27,561 nucleotides of DNA from DATKDU01 sp035512595 (GTDB lineage Bacteria; Planctomycetota; Planctomycetia; Pirellulales; Pirellulaceae): positions 1-27,561 of the forward strand of contig DATKDU010000472.1 in assembly GCA_035512595.1 (NCBI GenBank), in the 5' to 3' direction. The translations under genes were made by a program, and so were the position numbers. This document shows, piece by piece, positions 1-6,864 of the stretch (position 1 is its first letter; every line of letters begins with the position of its first letter). Below the pieces are notes generated by a model. That model did not search any database, had not been told where the DNA came from, and saw nothing but the letters and a program-made list of their open reading frames with translations.

Positions 1-71
1 GCCTGGACCACCGCCCGCAACTCAGGCGGCAAGGCGGCCAACTGCTCCGGCGTGATCGGCGGCGACGACAT
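1..71 (-). CDS. N-terminus of IS66-family transposase (partial)
   Basis: An ATG at 71-69 on the minus strand opens a frame that stays open to the window edge. It reads MSSPPITPEQLAALPPELRA and then VVQA. This proline/leucine-rich opening resembles the start of IS66 TnpC transposases in planctomycetes, where a short LPPELR segment precedes the coiled-coil region. Only about 23 residues are visible, with no catalytic DDE residues, so the family call rests on this opening and on the terminal sequence at 121-140. It was too short to be picked up as a long ORF. The protein would catalyse transposition of the element. Confidence 0.5.
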   Translation of the reverse strand, partial: MSSPPITPEQLAALPPELRAVVQ

Positions 72-140
72 GCCCAAGGTGTCGCCGATTTTCCTCGCTG
101 CGCGAAGACCAATTTTTTACGCCAGGGTGTGAACGGTTAC
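1..140 (-). mobile_element. IS66-like insertion sequence, one end only
   Basis: Read on the minus strand, an element appears to begin at position 140 with GTAACCGTTCACACCCTGGC, a terminal sequence of the kind I associate with IS66-family elements (from memory, not a search). About 70 bases further in is the start codon of a transposase-like frame, and the rest runs off the window. The S1-domain frame coming from the other side loses its similarity exactly here, which supports a real insertion junction. IS66 elements usually duplicate 8 bp of target, so the duplicated bases would be 141-148; the far copy lies outside the window. The short distance from terminus to start codon suggests the single-gene (ISBst12-like) subtype, which is an inference. 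Confidence 0.6.
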
Positions 141-282
141 CCGCTAATTCGGTCACCGGCAGTAGTCCTTCGACGTCCTTTGCCAGTTCACAAAACACCC
201 CGAATGAGGCCACGTTTGTAACGCGAGCCGTCACATTCGTTCCCTCGGGATGCGCGTCGCAATACTCCAAGAACGCGTCCAT
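141..282 (-). pseudogene. S1 RNA-binding domain protein, interrupted by the IS
   Basis: From the ATG at 282 the frame gives 47 host-encoded residues that look like the first two thirds of an S1/OB-fold domain: a short lead, then GTNVTARVTNVASFGVFCEL and an acidic loop ending in EGLLPVTELA. The G-x-V-x-x-V...FGVF...EGLLPVTEL pattern is the S1 signature (compare VDGLVHVSEL in ribosomal S1). At 140/141 it runs into the IS terminus. Translation could continue in the IS as far as a stop at 22-24, adding unrelated residues. The remaining S1 strand and any C-terminal part are missing. It starts 23 bp after the pyrG stop on the same strand, so it was probably the downstream gene of that operon and may have bound RNA. 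Its present product is likely non-functional. Confidence 0.6.
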
Positions 283-305
283 ATCACATCCGCGGGTTTC
301 GCGGA

Positions 306-1943
306 CTACATTGCCTCCGCCTCTTCCGTCCGCTCCGTCCGCTGCGAATGCCGCTGGATGGCGGCGCCGACGAAGGCGGCAAACAGGGGTTGGGCCTGGG
401 TGGGTTTCGACTTGAACTCCGGGTGGTACTGCACCGCCAGGAACCAGGGGTGGTCGGGGATCTCGATGATCTCGACCAGCTTGCCGTCCGGCGAGAGGCC
501 GGTGAAGGCCATGCCGTGGGCGGTGAACTGCTGGCGGTAGGAATTGTTGAATTCGTAGCGGTGCCGGTGCCGCTCGGTGATCGACGGGCTGCCATAGGCG
601 ATTGCCGCCTGGCTTCCGTCGGCCAGTTTGGCCGGCTGAGCCCCCAGCCGCATCGTCCCCCCTTTATCGGTGATGTTCTTCTGCTCGTCGAGCAGGCAAA
701 TGATCGGATGGGGCGTGTCCTTGCTGAACTCGGTCGAGTGCGCGCCGCCCAGGCCGACCACGTGCCGGGCGAACTCGATTGCTGCACACTGCATCCCCAG
801 GCAAATGCCGAAGAAGGGGATTTTGCGCTCGCGAGCGAACTGAATCGCCTCGATTTTCCCTTCGATGCCGCGCTCGCCGAACCCGCCGGGGACGAGAATG
901 CCGTCGTAACCGGTCAAGAGCGGCCCGGCCCCTTCCCGCTCGACCTCCTCGCTGTGGATGCGGCCGATGCGGACCTGGGCGTGGTGATGAATGCCGGCGT
1001 GATCGATCGCTTCGTAGATCGACTTGTAGGCGTCCTTGTGCTCGGCATATTTGCCGACGACGGCGATGCTGATTTCGCACTGCGGGTTGCGGAGCGTGTG
1101 CAGGATGTTCCGCCAGTCGTCGATCTGTGCGATACCCGCCGGGATGCCGAGCCGCTTGACGATCAGGTCGTCGAGCTTGTTATCCACCAGGCTTAAGGGG
1201 ACTTCGTAAATCGAAAAATCCTTGTCGCGCTCCTCAATCACCGCTTCCAGCGGCACATTGCAGAACAGGCCGATCTTCTCGCGGTCCTCGCGGCTGATGG
1301 GGCGCTCGGTGCGGCAGATGAGGATGTCGGGCTGGATACCGATCTGCCTGAGTAAGCCGACGGAGTGCTGCGTCGGCTTGGTTTTCAATTCGCCCGCCGC
1401 TTTGAGATACGGCACGAGCGTCAGATGGAGGTAGAGGCAGTTTTCTTTGCCGACGTCGAGGGCGAACTGGCGGATGGCTTCCAGGAACGGCTGGCTCTCG
1501 ATGTCGCCGACGGTGCCGCCGATCTCGGTGATGACGACGTCCACGTCCGGGCCGGCGAGCTTGCTGATGCAGCCTTTGATCTCGTTGGTGATGTGCGGGA
1601 TGACTTGCACGGTCTTGCCGAGGAACTCGCCGCGGCGTTCCTTCTCGATGACCGACAGATAAATCTGCCCAGTCGTGTAATTCGAATCGCGCGACAGGGG
1701 GCTGTTCGTGAACCGCTCGTAGTGCCCCAGGTCGAGGTCGGTTTCGGCGCCGTCGTCGAGAACGTAGACCTCGCCGTGCTGGTAGGGGCTCATCGTCCCC
1801 GGATCGACGTTGATGTACGGATCGAGCTTCTGCATCCGCACCGAAAGGCCCCGCCGCTCCAGCAGCATGCCGACCGACGCGCTGGTGAGCCCCTTGCCGA
1901 GCGAGCTGACCACGCCGCCGGTGACGAAGATGTGTTTGGTCAT
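306..1943 (-). CDS. pyrG: CTP synthase (glutamine-hydrolysing)
   Basis: It makes CTP from UTP, ATP and glutamine in the cytoplasm, the last step of de novo pyrimidine nucleotide synthesis. At 545 residues the length is normal. The synthase domain (about 1-268) opens with KHIFVTGGVVSSLGKGLTSA, which holds the ATP-binding loop, and contains the conserved ITEIGGTVGDIES segment near 138-150. The glutamine amidotransferase domain (about 292-530) has the nucleophile Cys381 in GICLGMQ and the His507/Glu509 pair in QYHPEF, so both halves look active. The ATG abuts the stop codon of the upstream vapC-like gene (TAA then ATG), with an AAGGA about a dozen bases upstream inside vapC. Translation is therefore probably coupled to the toxin gene. 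The first 43 bp is duplicated at 2651-2693. CTP is the co-substrate of KdsB, encoded upstream. Confidence 0.98.
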   Translation of the reverse strand: MTKHIFVTGGVVSSLGKGLTSASVGMLLERRGLSVRMQKLDPYINVDPGTMSPYQHGEVYVLDDGAETDLDLGHYERFTNSPLSRDSNYTTGQIYLSVIEKERRGEFLGKTVQVIPHITNEIKGCISKLAGPDVDVVITEIGGTVGDIESQPFLEAIRQFALDVGKENCLYLHLTLVPYLKAAGELKTKPTQHSVGLLRQIGIQPDILICRTERPISREDREKIGLFCNVPLEAVIEERDKDFSIYEVPLSLVDNKLDDLIVKRLGIPAGIAQIDDWRNILHTLRNPQCEISIAVVGKYAEHKDAYKSIYEAIDHAGIHHHAQVRIGRIHSEEVEREGAGPLLTGYDGILVPGGFGERGIEGKIEAIQFARERKIPFFGICLGMQCAAIEFARHVVGLGGAHSTEFSKDTPHPIICLLDEQKNITDKGGTMRLGAQPAKLADGSQAAIAYGSPSITERHRHRYEFNNSYRQQFTAHGMAFTGLSPDGKLVEIIEIPDHPWFLAVQYHPEFKSKPTQAQPLFAAFVGAAIQRHSQRTERTEEAEAM

Positions 1944-2333
1944 TTACCAGCGTTCCTTGCGAAGATTGGCGATCCGATCAAAATGTTCGTCGCGTGCGAC
2001 CAGCGTAAGATTATGCTGCACGGCGGTGGCTGCAATCCAGAGGTCGTTTTCCGGAATGGGAAGCCCTTGCGACTGCAACTCTGCTTTGATTCGCGCGTAG
2101 TGCCTGGCCGTATTCTCGGTGCAGCGGCGGATGGCCACCGAATCGAGAAAAGTCTCGATTCGCTGCAGGCTATCCTCCACCCGAGGAGAACGCAGAGCCC
2201 CGTAGTAAAGCTCTCCCAGGACGGTGGCGTTGATCGAAATTCGGTCGGCATCCTTGAACCGTTCGGCGGCGCCTTCCCAGCCGCGCAGAATGGCGATCAC
2301 GGCACTGGTATCGAGCAAGAACTCACCATTCAT
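1944..2333 (-). CDS. VapC-like PIN-domain toxin ribonuclease
   Basis: This is a PIN-domain protein of about 129 residues, expected to be a metal-dependent RNase that blocks translation until held by its antitoxin. The four PIN acidic residues are visible: Asp in FLLDTSAVIAIL (residue 8), Glu in LGELYYGA (41), Asp in NDLWIAATA (97) and Asp in LVARDEHF (115). I chose the ATG at 2333 over the TTG at 2342. With it the gene overlaps the antitoxin stop by 11 bp, as is usual for such pairs. The stop codon directly touches the pyrG start, an unusual location for a toxin gene because it joins the toxin's mRNA to an essential gene. Related PIN toxins cleave tRNA or rRNA; the target here cannot be read from sequence. 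Confidence 0.9.
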   Translation of the reverse strand: MNGEFLLDTSAVIAILRGWEGAAERFKDADRISINATVLGELYYGALRSPRVEDSLQRIETFLDSVAIRRCTENTARHYARIKAELQSQGLPIPENDLWIAATAVQHNLTLVARDEHFDRIANLRKERW

Positions 2334-2550
2334 GGCGATCAATCCGCTCGCAGCCTTCCTCGATGGCCCTTTCCATGGCGTCCGCCTGTTCGGCAGGCAG
2401 GGTGCCGATCAAATGCCTGACTCGTGAAAAGGGGGTCCCTGTTTGCGGCTCCTGGAGCGAACGGGCGAAGTCGAGCACCGCGAGTTGCGACGCCGCAGGC
2501 AGCTTGCCGAGCGTTTGCAGAAGCTGTGACTGGATGGCAACGTCAACCAT
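2323..2550 (-). CDS. Antitoxin of the VapC-like toxin (DUF2281-like)
   Basis: This 75-residue protein is encoded directly upstream of the PIN toxin and overlaps it. Its N-terminal part, with QLLQTLGKLPAASQLAVLDF followed by ARSL, resembles the DUF2281/VapB-type small antitoxins, which have LPxxxQxxVLDF helices. The middle (about 35-50) contains TPFSRVRHLIGTLPAEQ, and the acidic C-terminus (MERAIEEGCERIDRHEW) would be the part that wraps the toxin. The role in neutralising the toxin and repressing the operon is inferred from position and size. No strong DNA-binding fold is recognisable by eye. The start is the ATG at 2550, and no clear Shine-Dalgarno sequence precedes it. Confidence 0.75.
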   Translation of the reverse strand: MVDVAIQSQLLQTLGKLPAASQLAVLDFARSLQEPQTGTPFSRVRHLIGTLPAEQADAMERAIEEGCERIDRHEW

Positions 2551-2633
2551 GGAATACGCCTACTTGAAGATTACCCTGCATCTCCGGCCGCCGCACCACT
2601 GGAATTCTACACCAATTCGGGAAGGATGGTTGG

Positions 2634-2693
2634 TCATGCCGCTCCGTCCGGCGAGCTGACCACGCCGCCAGTGACAAAGATGTGTTTGGTCAT
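2634..2693 (-). pseudogene. Duplicated 5' end of pyrG, 19-codon remnant
   Basis: Minus-strand bases 2693-2651 repeat the first 43 bases of pyrG (1943-1901) with two differences. Both are third-position, silent changes (Phe and Thr codons). After 14 shared codons (MTKHIFVTGGVVSS) the frame reads PDGAA and stops at 2634-2636. A good ribosome-binding sequence (GGAAGGAATCC before the ATG) precedes this copy, whereas the full-length gene has only a distant one inside vapC. The simplest reading is that this is the original pyrG start region, left behind when the toxin-antitoxin segment came in. It may still be translated as a short peptide. Confidence 0.85.
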
Positions 2694-2756
2694 GGATTCC
2701 TTCCGAAGGGTGAGGCGGGAAAAGACAATTCTATCGTCTCGACCCGCCTTTGAAAA
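2694..2756 (-). promoter_or_regulatory. Probable ancestral pyrG promoter and leader
   Basis: On the minus strand a TAGAAT (2733-2728, five of six matches to the -10 consensus) lies 17 bases after a TTTTCA (2756-2751, four of six matches to the -35). Transcription would begin near 2720 and meet an AAGGA just before the 19-codon pyrG remnant. If active, transcripts must cross the remnant and vapBC to reach the intact pyrG. The assignment uses the general sigma-70 consensus, which may not fit this phylum exactly. Confidence 0.35.
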
Positions 2757-2857
2757 AGGGATGACGGATAGGCCAGATTGAGGCGTTGCCGCCCGTCGCG
2801 TATGCTGCGCACCGCTTGCGTCGTTTTTGGCACAAGCGGCTCAAAGCTGGATACGAC

Positions 2858-4021
2858 ATGGCAATTGCCATGAATCGCACGCCAACACCCTGCGAGATCG
2901 GCCCTACGCGTACCACGCCTCCCCCATGTATTGATGTATTGACCGTTCTCCCTGAACTCGCCAATCAGGCGAAAACGACTATTCGCCTGCATCCCCGCCC
3001 GCTAACCGCCGGCGAGTCCCTACCGCGGGAAGCGAGCAAACTGGGCGGCGACTTACTCTGGCCCGCGTCGGAGCCGTGGCCGTTTTGCGACGAGCATCAG
3101 CTCCCGTGGGTCGGTGTGCTTCAGTTGCGGAAAAACGACTTCCCGGAACTCGAATTCAAGCCGGGAACCAACGTGCTGCAAGTCTTATGGTGTCCACAGC
3201 GGGGGCACGACCAGTACGGCAGCACCCCGGAGCCCGTTGTGGTGTGGCGCGATTCCGCCCAAATCACTTCCGTGCTCGACGACATCCCCGCTCCTCATCT
3301 TCCGACGCCCTCCGAAAGGGAGGACGGATGGCACCAGTCGAACCTTCAGCATGATCTGCATTGGCTGTCGCTATACAAGACGAACGTCGATTACATGCGG
3401 AGGCTCACCAAACATGATCCGCGCGTCCCCGTGCCTTCCTCGGATACGTGGCTCCCCGGCTGGTTCCTGCAAATGCCGGTTCAGACTGATGAGGAGTTTG
3501 CTGCGGTTTGCCAAGCGGCCGAGCGACTGCTGAAGGAATTGAGGCAACACTACCGCATTCCCAAGTATGCAGAGGCCGATTTCATTCCTCGTCCGTGCCG
3601 GCTCTTTCCCGAACGTGTCATGGAGTACTCGACAGAGCTGACGGCAGAGCAGTGGCAGCGAGTGACTGCCCGTATTCTCGGCGAGCACGATCCGAGCGAA
3701 CTCTTTGTTGCCGATGGGACCAAGCTGCTCGGACATGTTCCGTGGTCGCAGGAGCCCGAGATCCCACTCTGCGATGGCGGGCATGTCATGGAGCATCTGC
3801 TCTCGATCGCCAGTTGGGAATGGGACGGCGGCAATTGGCGGCGATGGCGGCCTCTTGAGGAAATGGAACTCTATGACGAACTTCGGGCGGCTGGGGATCA
3901 CGATGCGGCCATGGCACTACTGTCCCCCACCGGAATGACGCTCGGGGACGCAGCAGCCAAATACCTCTTCATTTGTCGCGAGTGCCTCGCATGGCCGACT
4001 AAAGCAATCATCCAGGATTGA
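2858..4021 (+). CDS. DUF1963 (YwqG-like) protein
   Basis: This protein of about 387 residues resembles the DUF1963/YwqG family, whose biochemical role is not established. Two family-like segments are visible: ASKLGGDLLWPASEPWPFCD with PWVGVLQL near the N-terminal third, and near the C-terminus KLLGHVPWSQEPEIPLCDGG followed by a hydrophobic LLSIASW strand. These match the usual pattern of a GG-x-P-x-WP loop followed by a Cys/hydrophobic strand. A final FICRECLAWP may be a metal or disulfide site. An earlier in-frame start at 2786 would cover the minus-strand pyrG promoter, so I prefer the ATG at 2858 (another lies at 2870). It is the only plus-strand gene in the accessory block between kdsB and pyrG. 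Family members often sit in polymorphic-toxin or immunity neighbourhoods; nothing here proves that. Confidence 0.7.
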   Translation: MAIAMNRTPTPCEIGPTRTTPPPCIDVLTVLPELANQAKTTIRLHPRPLTAGESLPREASKLGGDLLWPASEPWPFCDEHQLPWVGVLQLRKNDFPELEFKPGTNVLQVLWCPQRGHDQYGSTPEPVVVWRDSAQITSVLDDIPAPHLPTPSEREDGWHQSNLQHDLHWLSLYKTNVDYMRRLTKHDPRVPVPSSDTWLPGWFLQMPVQTDEEFAAVCQAAERLLKELRQHYRIPKYAEADFIPRPCRLFPERVMEYSTELTAEQWQRVTARILGEHDPSELFVADGTKLLGHVPWSQEPEIPLCDGGHVMEHLLSIASWEWDGGNWRRWRPLEEMELYDELRAAGDHDAAMALLSPTGMTLGDAAAKYLFICRECLAWPTKAIIQD

Positions 4022-4087
4022 AATCCGATTGACGAACTTTCCACTCAAATCGTCGATGGCGGGATCGGTCCAGATGACGTGAACCAC
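4022..4087 (-). pseudogene. ParE/RelE-type toxin remnant
   Basis: In a different frame from the antitoxin, a GTG at 4087 reads VVHVIWTDPAIDDL, which matches the opening of ParE-type toxins (VxWTxPAxxDL). After that come SGKFVNRIS and then the antisense of the DUF1963 3' end. The GKFVNRI stretch could be a later ParE segment joined by an internal deletion, or chance. Either way the roughly 90-residue toxin fold cannot be encoded. This explains why the neighbouring antitoxin has no partner. The call rests on about 14 residues. Confidence 0.4.
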
Positions 4088-4278
4088 GTTTTAGCGATCC
4101 GTTCGACTTCCTCTTGACTGTGAACGCGGCCCTCGGCGACTGCTTTCTCCGATTCCCGCAGCTTGCGATGGAGATAAAGCCGATAGCGGATTTCGTCGTA
4201 GCTGCACTCGTCCGGTAGCGCGCTGATGAGGTCGAGAACTTCTTGTTTGGCGGTGAGCATGGGTGTGGTATTCGACAT
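4045..4278 (-). CDS. Orphan antitoxin-like small protein
   Basis: This 77-residue protein has the layout of the small antitoxins found beside ParE/RelE-type toxins in planctomycetes and cyanobacteria. It has a helical start (MLTAKQEVLDLISALPDECS), a YDEIRYRLYLHRKLRESEKA helix, and the EGRVHSQEEVERIAKTW tail. I chose the ATG at 4278 because AAAGG lies about ten bases upstream; a TTG at 4314 and an ATG at 4260 are alternatives. Its stop comes 43 bases after a possible GTG start of a toxin frame that is cut short. It lies 43 bp downstream of kdsB on the same strand. The antitoxin role is inferred from similarity of layout only. Confidence 0.6.
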   Translation of the reverse strand: MSNTTPMLTAKQEVLDLISALPDECSYDEIRYRLYLHRKLRESEKAVAEGRVHSQEEVERIAKTWFTSSGPIPPSTI

Positions 4279-4321
4279 CAACCTTTGAAAAGTCCGTTCA
4301 TCACGAATTGCCAATTCGATT

Positions 4322-5071
4322 CTACGGTCTGCGCCACCTCTCTACAAACGCCCGATAATCATCGGGCGTGTCGATGCCGATGGTCGGCTCGTCGATCACA
4401 CCCACGAGGATGGTGTGGCCCGCATCGAGGACGCGAAGTTGCTCGAGGTTCTCGACTTTTTCAATCGCTGCTCGAGGCATCGAAGCAAGCTGGAGGAGGA
4501 ATTCGCGGCGGTAAGCGTACAGGCCGATGTGCTGGTAGAAGTGGGGCGGCTGGGCCGTCAGCAGCGAATCGTCCCAGTTGCGCGGGAAGGGGATCGGCGC
4601 GCGGCTGAAGTAAATCGCGCGGCCGCGGCTGTCGAAGACGACCTTCACGCAGGCCGGGTCGTCGAGCTGCTGCTGCGTGCGGATTGGCGTGGCGAGGGTG
4701 CTCATCACGGCGGATGGATTTTTTTCCAGCAGCTCGACGGCCAGGTCGATGGCCGCCGCGGAAATCTCCGGCTCGTCCCCCTGCACGTTCACTAGCACAT
4801 CCACGTCCGGCAGCTTGCGGGCGACCTCCGCCACGCGGTCGGTGCCGCTGGCGCAGTCGGGGCTCGTTAGTTCCACGCGCCCGCCGAAGGAGCGCACTTC
4901 CGCCGCGATTTCCTGGCAGTCGGCGGCCACGCAAATGCCGCTGGGACGCGTCGCGCGCGAGGCCGACTCGTAGGTGTGCTGGAGGACCGACTTGCCGGTC
5001 TCCTTGAGCAAGAGCTTCCGCGGCAGTCGCGTCGAAGCCAGCCGGGCGGGGATGACGATCGTGCTGTTCAT
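4322..5071 (-). CDS. kdsB: 3-deoxy-manno-octulosonate cytidylyltransferase (CMP-KDO synthetase)
   Basis: It activates KDO with CTP to give CMP-KDO for lipopolysaccharide inner-core synthesis, in the cytoplasm. The 249-residue protein has the family's N-terminal PARLASTRLPRKLL nucleotide-binding motif (8-21), the QGDEPE motif (97-102) and the C-terminal HIGLYAYRREFL and ENLEQLRVLDAG segments. The start is the ATG at 5071, preceded by AGGA. A longer in-frame reading to 5371 is rejected because it runs through a palindromic repeat. It sits upstream of pyrG on the same strand, and CTP links the two functions. Here an antitoxin gene, a DUF1963 gene and a TA pair lie between them. Its presence implies the organism makes KDO-containing LPS. 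Confidence 0.96.
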   Translation of the reverse strand: MNSTIVIPARLASTRLPRKLLLKETGKSVLQHTYESASRATRPSGICVAADCQEIAAEVRSFGGRVELTSPDCASGTDRVAEVARKLPDVDVLVNVQGDEPEISAAAIDLAVELLEKNPSAVMSTLATPIRTQQQLDDPACVKVVFDSRGRAIYFSRAPIPFPRNWDDSLLTAQPPHFYQHIGLYAYRREFLLQLASMPRAAIEKVENLEQLRVLDAGHTILVGVIDEPTIGIDTPDDYRAFVERWRRP

Positions 5072-5149
5072 GTTTTGTCCTGAGCCGGAGGACGACGTCG
5101 TCTGGGATCGATTTGATACCACAAAACCGCGACGCGGGAGAAGGGCGAT

Positions 5150-5290
5150 GACAGGAAGATGGCCGACAGGAAAATGGCGGAAAGAAGATTCGCGGCAGCG
5201 GCGGACGAGAAGACCGAGCCGCCGCCAATGATCGAATTGCCACTTCTCTGCCTTCTCTGCCTTCATTTTCCTGTCGGCCATATTCCTGTC
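5150..5290. repeat. Long inverted repeat, GACAGGAAAATG family, copy 1
   Basis: A 27-base arm at 5150-5176 pairs with 5264-5290 with one mismatch. Each arm contains the unit GACAGGAARATG twice, separated by GCC. The 87 bases between the arms are not obviously structured. The element fills most of the 302-base gap between kdsB and the divergent oxidoreductase gene. A related element occurs at 6733-6834. It has no ORF, so it resembles a MITE or REP-type palindrome, not an IS. As RNA it could fold into a long hairpin in either direction. Confidence 0.8.
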
Positions 5291-5373
5291 TGCCCCTGAT
5301 GGTTGTTTTGCCGACTTTCCGACCACTAGAATAGGCGGCGCAATCCCACATCCTCCGATCATGTGAGGCACCT

Positions 5374-6711
5374 ATGCAGCGCCGCCAATTCCTCGAAAAC
5401 TCTCTCGCTGTCGCCGGGCTTGCCAACCTGGCCAGCACGACCATTCTCGGCCAGGAATCGCCGGCCAAGAAAGCCGTTTCGCCCAATGAAAAGATCTCGC
5501 TCTGCATGATGGGGGTCCGCGGACGCGGCGGCAGCGTGCTGGCCAGCTTCGCGTCGATTCCCGAAGTCGAGGTGAAGTACGTCTGCGATATCGATGAAAG
5601 CGTACTGCAGTCGCGCGTCGCCGCCGTCGAGCAGCGGACCGGCAAACGGCCGATTCCGATCAAGGATTATCGCCAGGCCCTGGATGACAAGTCGCTCGAT
5701 GCGCTGGCCGGCGGCACGCCCGACCACTGGCACGCATTGCCGACGATCCACGCCTGCCAGGCGGGTAAGGACGTGTACATGGAAAAGCCCGACGGCCACA
5801 ACATCGTCGAGGGGCAGACGATGGTCGCCGCCATGAAGAAGCACGGCCGCATCGTGCAGCTCGGCACCCAGGCCCGCAGCGGCGGCCATCTGCACGCGCT
5901 GGAGCAGTATCTCAAGACCGGCGTGCTGGGCACCGTCCGCTTCGCCAAGGCGTGGGAAAGCGCCCGCCAAGGCGCCGTCGCCAAGGTTCCCGACAGCGAG
6001 CCCCCCGACGGCGTCGATTACGACCTGTGGCTCGGCCCGGCTCCCAAGCGCCCCTTCAACAAGAGCCGGTTCCACGGCAACTGGCGGTGGTTCTTCGACT
6101 ACGGCACTGGCGATCTGGGCAACGACGGCGTCCACCGCCTCGACATCGCCCGCTGGTTCCTGGGCGCGGCGGCGGCGGCCAAGGGGAAGGAATTGCCGGC
6201 ACTCCCCAAGGCGGTCTCGTCGCTGGGCGGCAAATACTACTTTGACGATGCGCAGGAGTGGCCCGACACGCTGATGACCACCTACGACTTCGCCGGCGGC
6301 TTTTTGCTGACGTACGAGATGCGGATCTGGACGCCGTACCCACTCCACGAAGAAAGCGAAGGGGCGATGGTCCTCGGTGACCAAGGGTACGTCGTCATCG
6401 GCAACGGCCGCTGGCGGCACTACGACCCCAAGGGGAAGGTCGTCAAAGAGATGAGCGGCGGATACAACGACGCGGGCCACGTGCAGAATTTTGTCGACTC
6501 CATGCGGACGCGGAAGAAGCCGACCGCCGACCTGGAAACGGTCGGCCACCCTTCGAGCCTGCTGTGCCACCTGGGCAACGCAGCGTGGCGCGCCAGCCGC
6601 ACGCTCCACTTCGACCCGGCGACGTACACCTTCACCGGTGACGCCGACGCCAACCAGTACCTGACGCGTCCAGAATACCGGAAGCCGTGGGTGCTGCCGA
6701 AGATAACTTAA
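5374..6711 (+). CDS. Gfo/Idh/MocA family oxidoreductase with Tat-like leader
   Basis: This 445-residue NAD(P)-dependent oxidoreductase acts on a sugar or sugar-like substrate that cannot be named from sequence. The N-terminus (RRQFLENSLAVAGLANLAST) looks like a twin-arginine signal, so it is probably folded with its cofactor and exported. The Rossmann start is MGVRGRGG (46-53). The catalytic-lysine motif EKP is at 137-139, followed by DGHN where many relatives have a different residue after EKP. A GNDGVHRLDIARW segment (249-261) fits the conserved substrate-side helix. The ATG has a GAGG about six bases upstream. It lies between two related inverted repeats and upstream of a DUF1080 gene, the typical planctomycete pairing for extracellular or periplasmic carbohydrate breakdown. 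Confidence 0.93.
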   Translation: MQRRQFLENSLAVAGLANLASTTILGQESPAKKAVSPNEKISLCMMGVRGRGGSVLASFASIPEVEVKYVCDIDESVLQSRVAAVEQRTGKRPIPIKDYRQALDDKSLDALAGGTPDHWHALPTIHACQAGKDVYMEKPDGHNIVEGQTMVAAMKKHGRIVQLGTQARSGGHLHALEQYLKTGVLGTVRFAKAWESARQGAVAKVPDSEPPDGVDYDLWLGPAPKRPFNKSRFHGNWRWFFDYGTGDLGNDGVHRLDIARWFLGAAAAAKGKELPALPKAVSSLGGKYYFDDAQEWPDTLMTTYDFAGGFLLTYEMRIWTPYPLHEESEGAMVLGDQGYVVIGNGRWRHYDPKGKVVKEMSGGYNDAGHVQNFVDSMRTRKKPTADLETVGHPSSLLCHLGNAAWRASRTLHFDPATYTFTGDADANQYLTRPEYRKPWVLPKIT

Positions 6712-6732
6712 TCCCGACGACGAACCGGAAAA

Positions 6733-6834
6733 AGACAGGAAAATAGGGGACAGGAAAATGAAGCGGGGAAGAGTCTTTCCTTAGCCAACGTTTCTGTTTC
6801 CTCCTCCATCTTCCTGTCCTTCATCTTCCTGTCT
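6733..6834. repeat. Long inverted repeat, GACAGGAAAATG family, copy 2
   Basis: Arm 6733-6760 pairs with 6807-6834 at 23 of 28 positions. The differences are mostly transitions, which would still allow G-U pairs in RNA. Each arm carries two GACAGGAARAT units, as in the element at 5150-5290. The two copies therefore flank the oxidoreductase gene, one upstream and one downstream. This one lies 21 bp after its stop codon and could act as a 3' mRNA stabiliser or weak terminator before the DUF1080 gene. That role is inference; the structure is seen directly. Confidence 0.75.
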
Positions 6835-6864
6835 GATCCCCGTTACCTTGCCGCCAAGACGCCT

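Noticed and set aside
4322..5371. Longer reading frame for kdsB (349 residues)
   Set aside because: The extra 100 residues are translated from the inverted repeat at 5150-5290; the family starts at MNSTIVIPAR, with a good ribosome-binding site.
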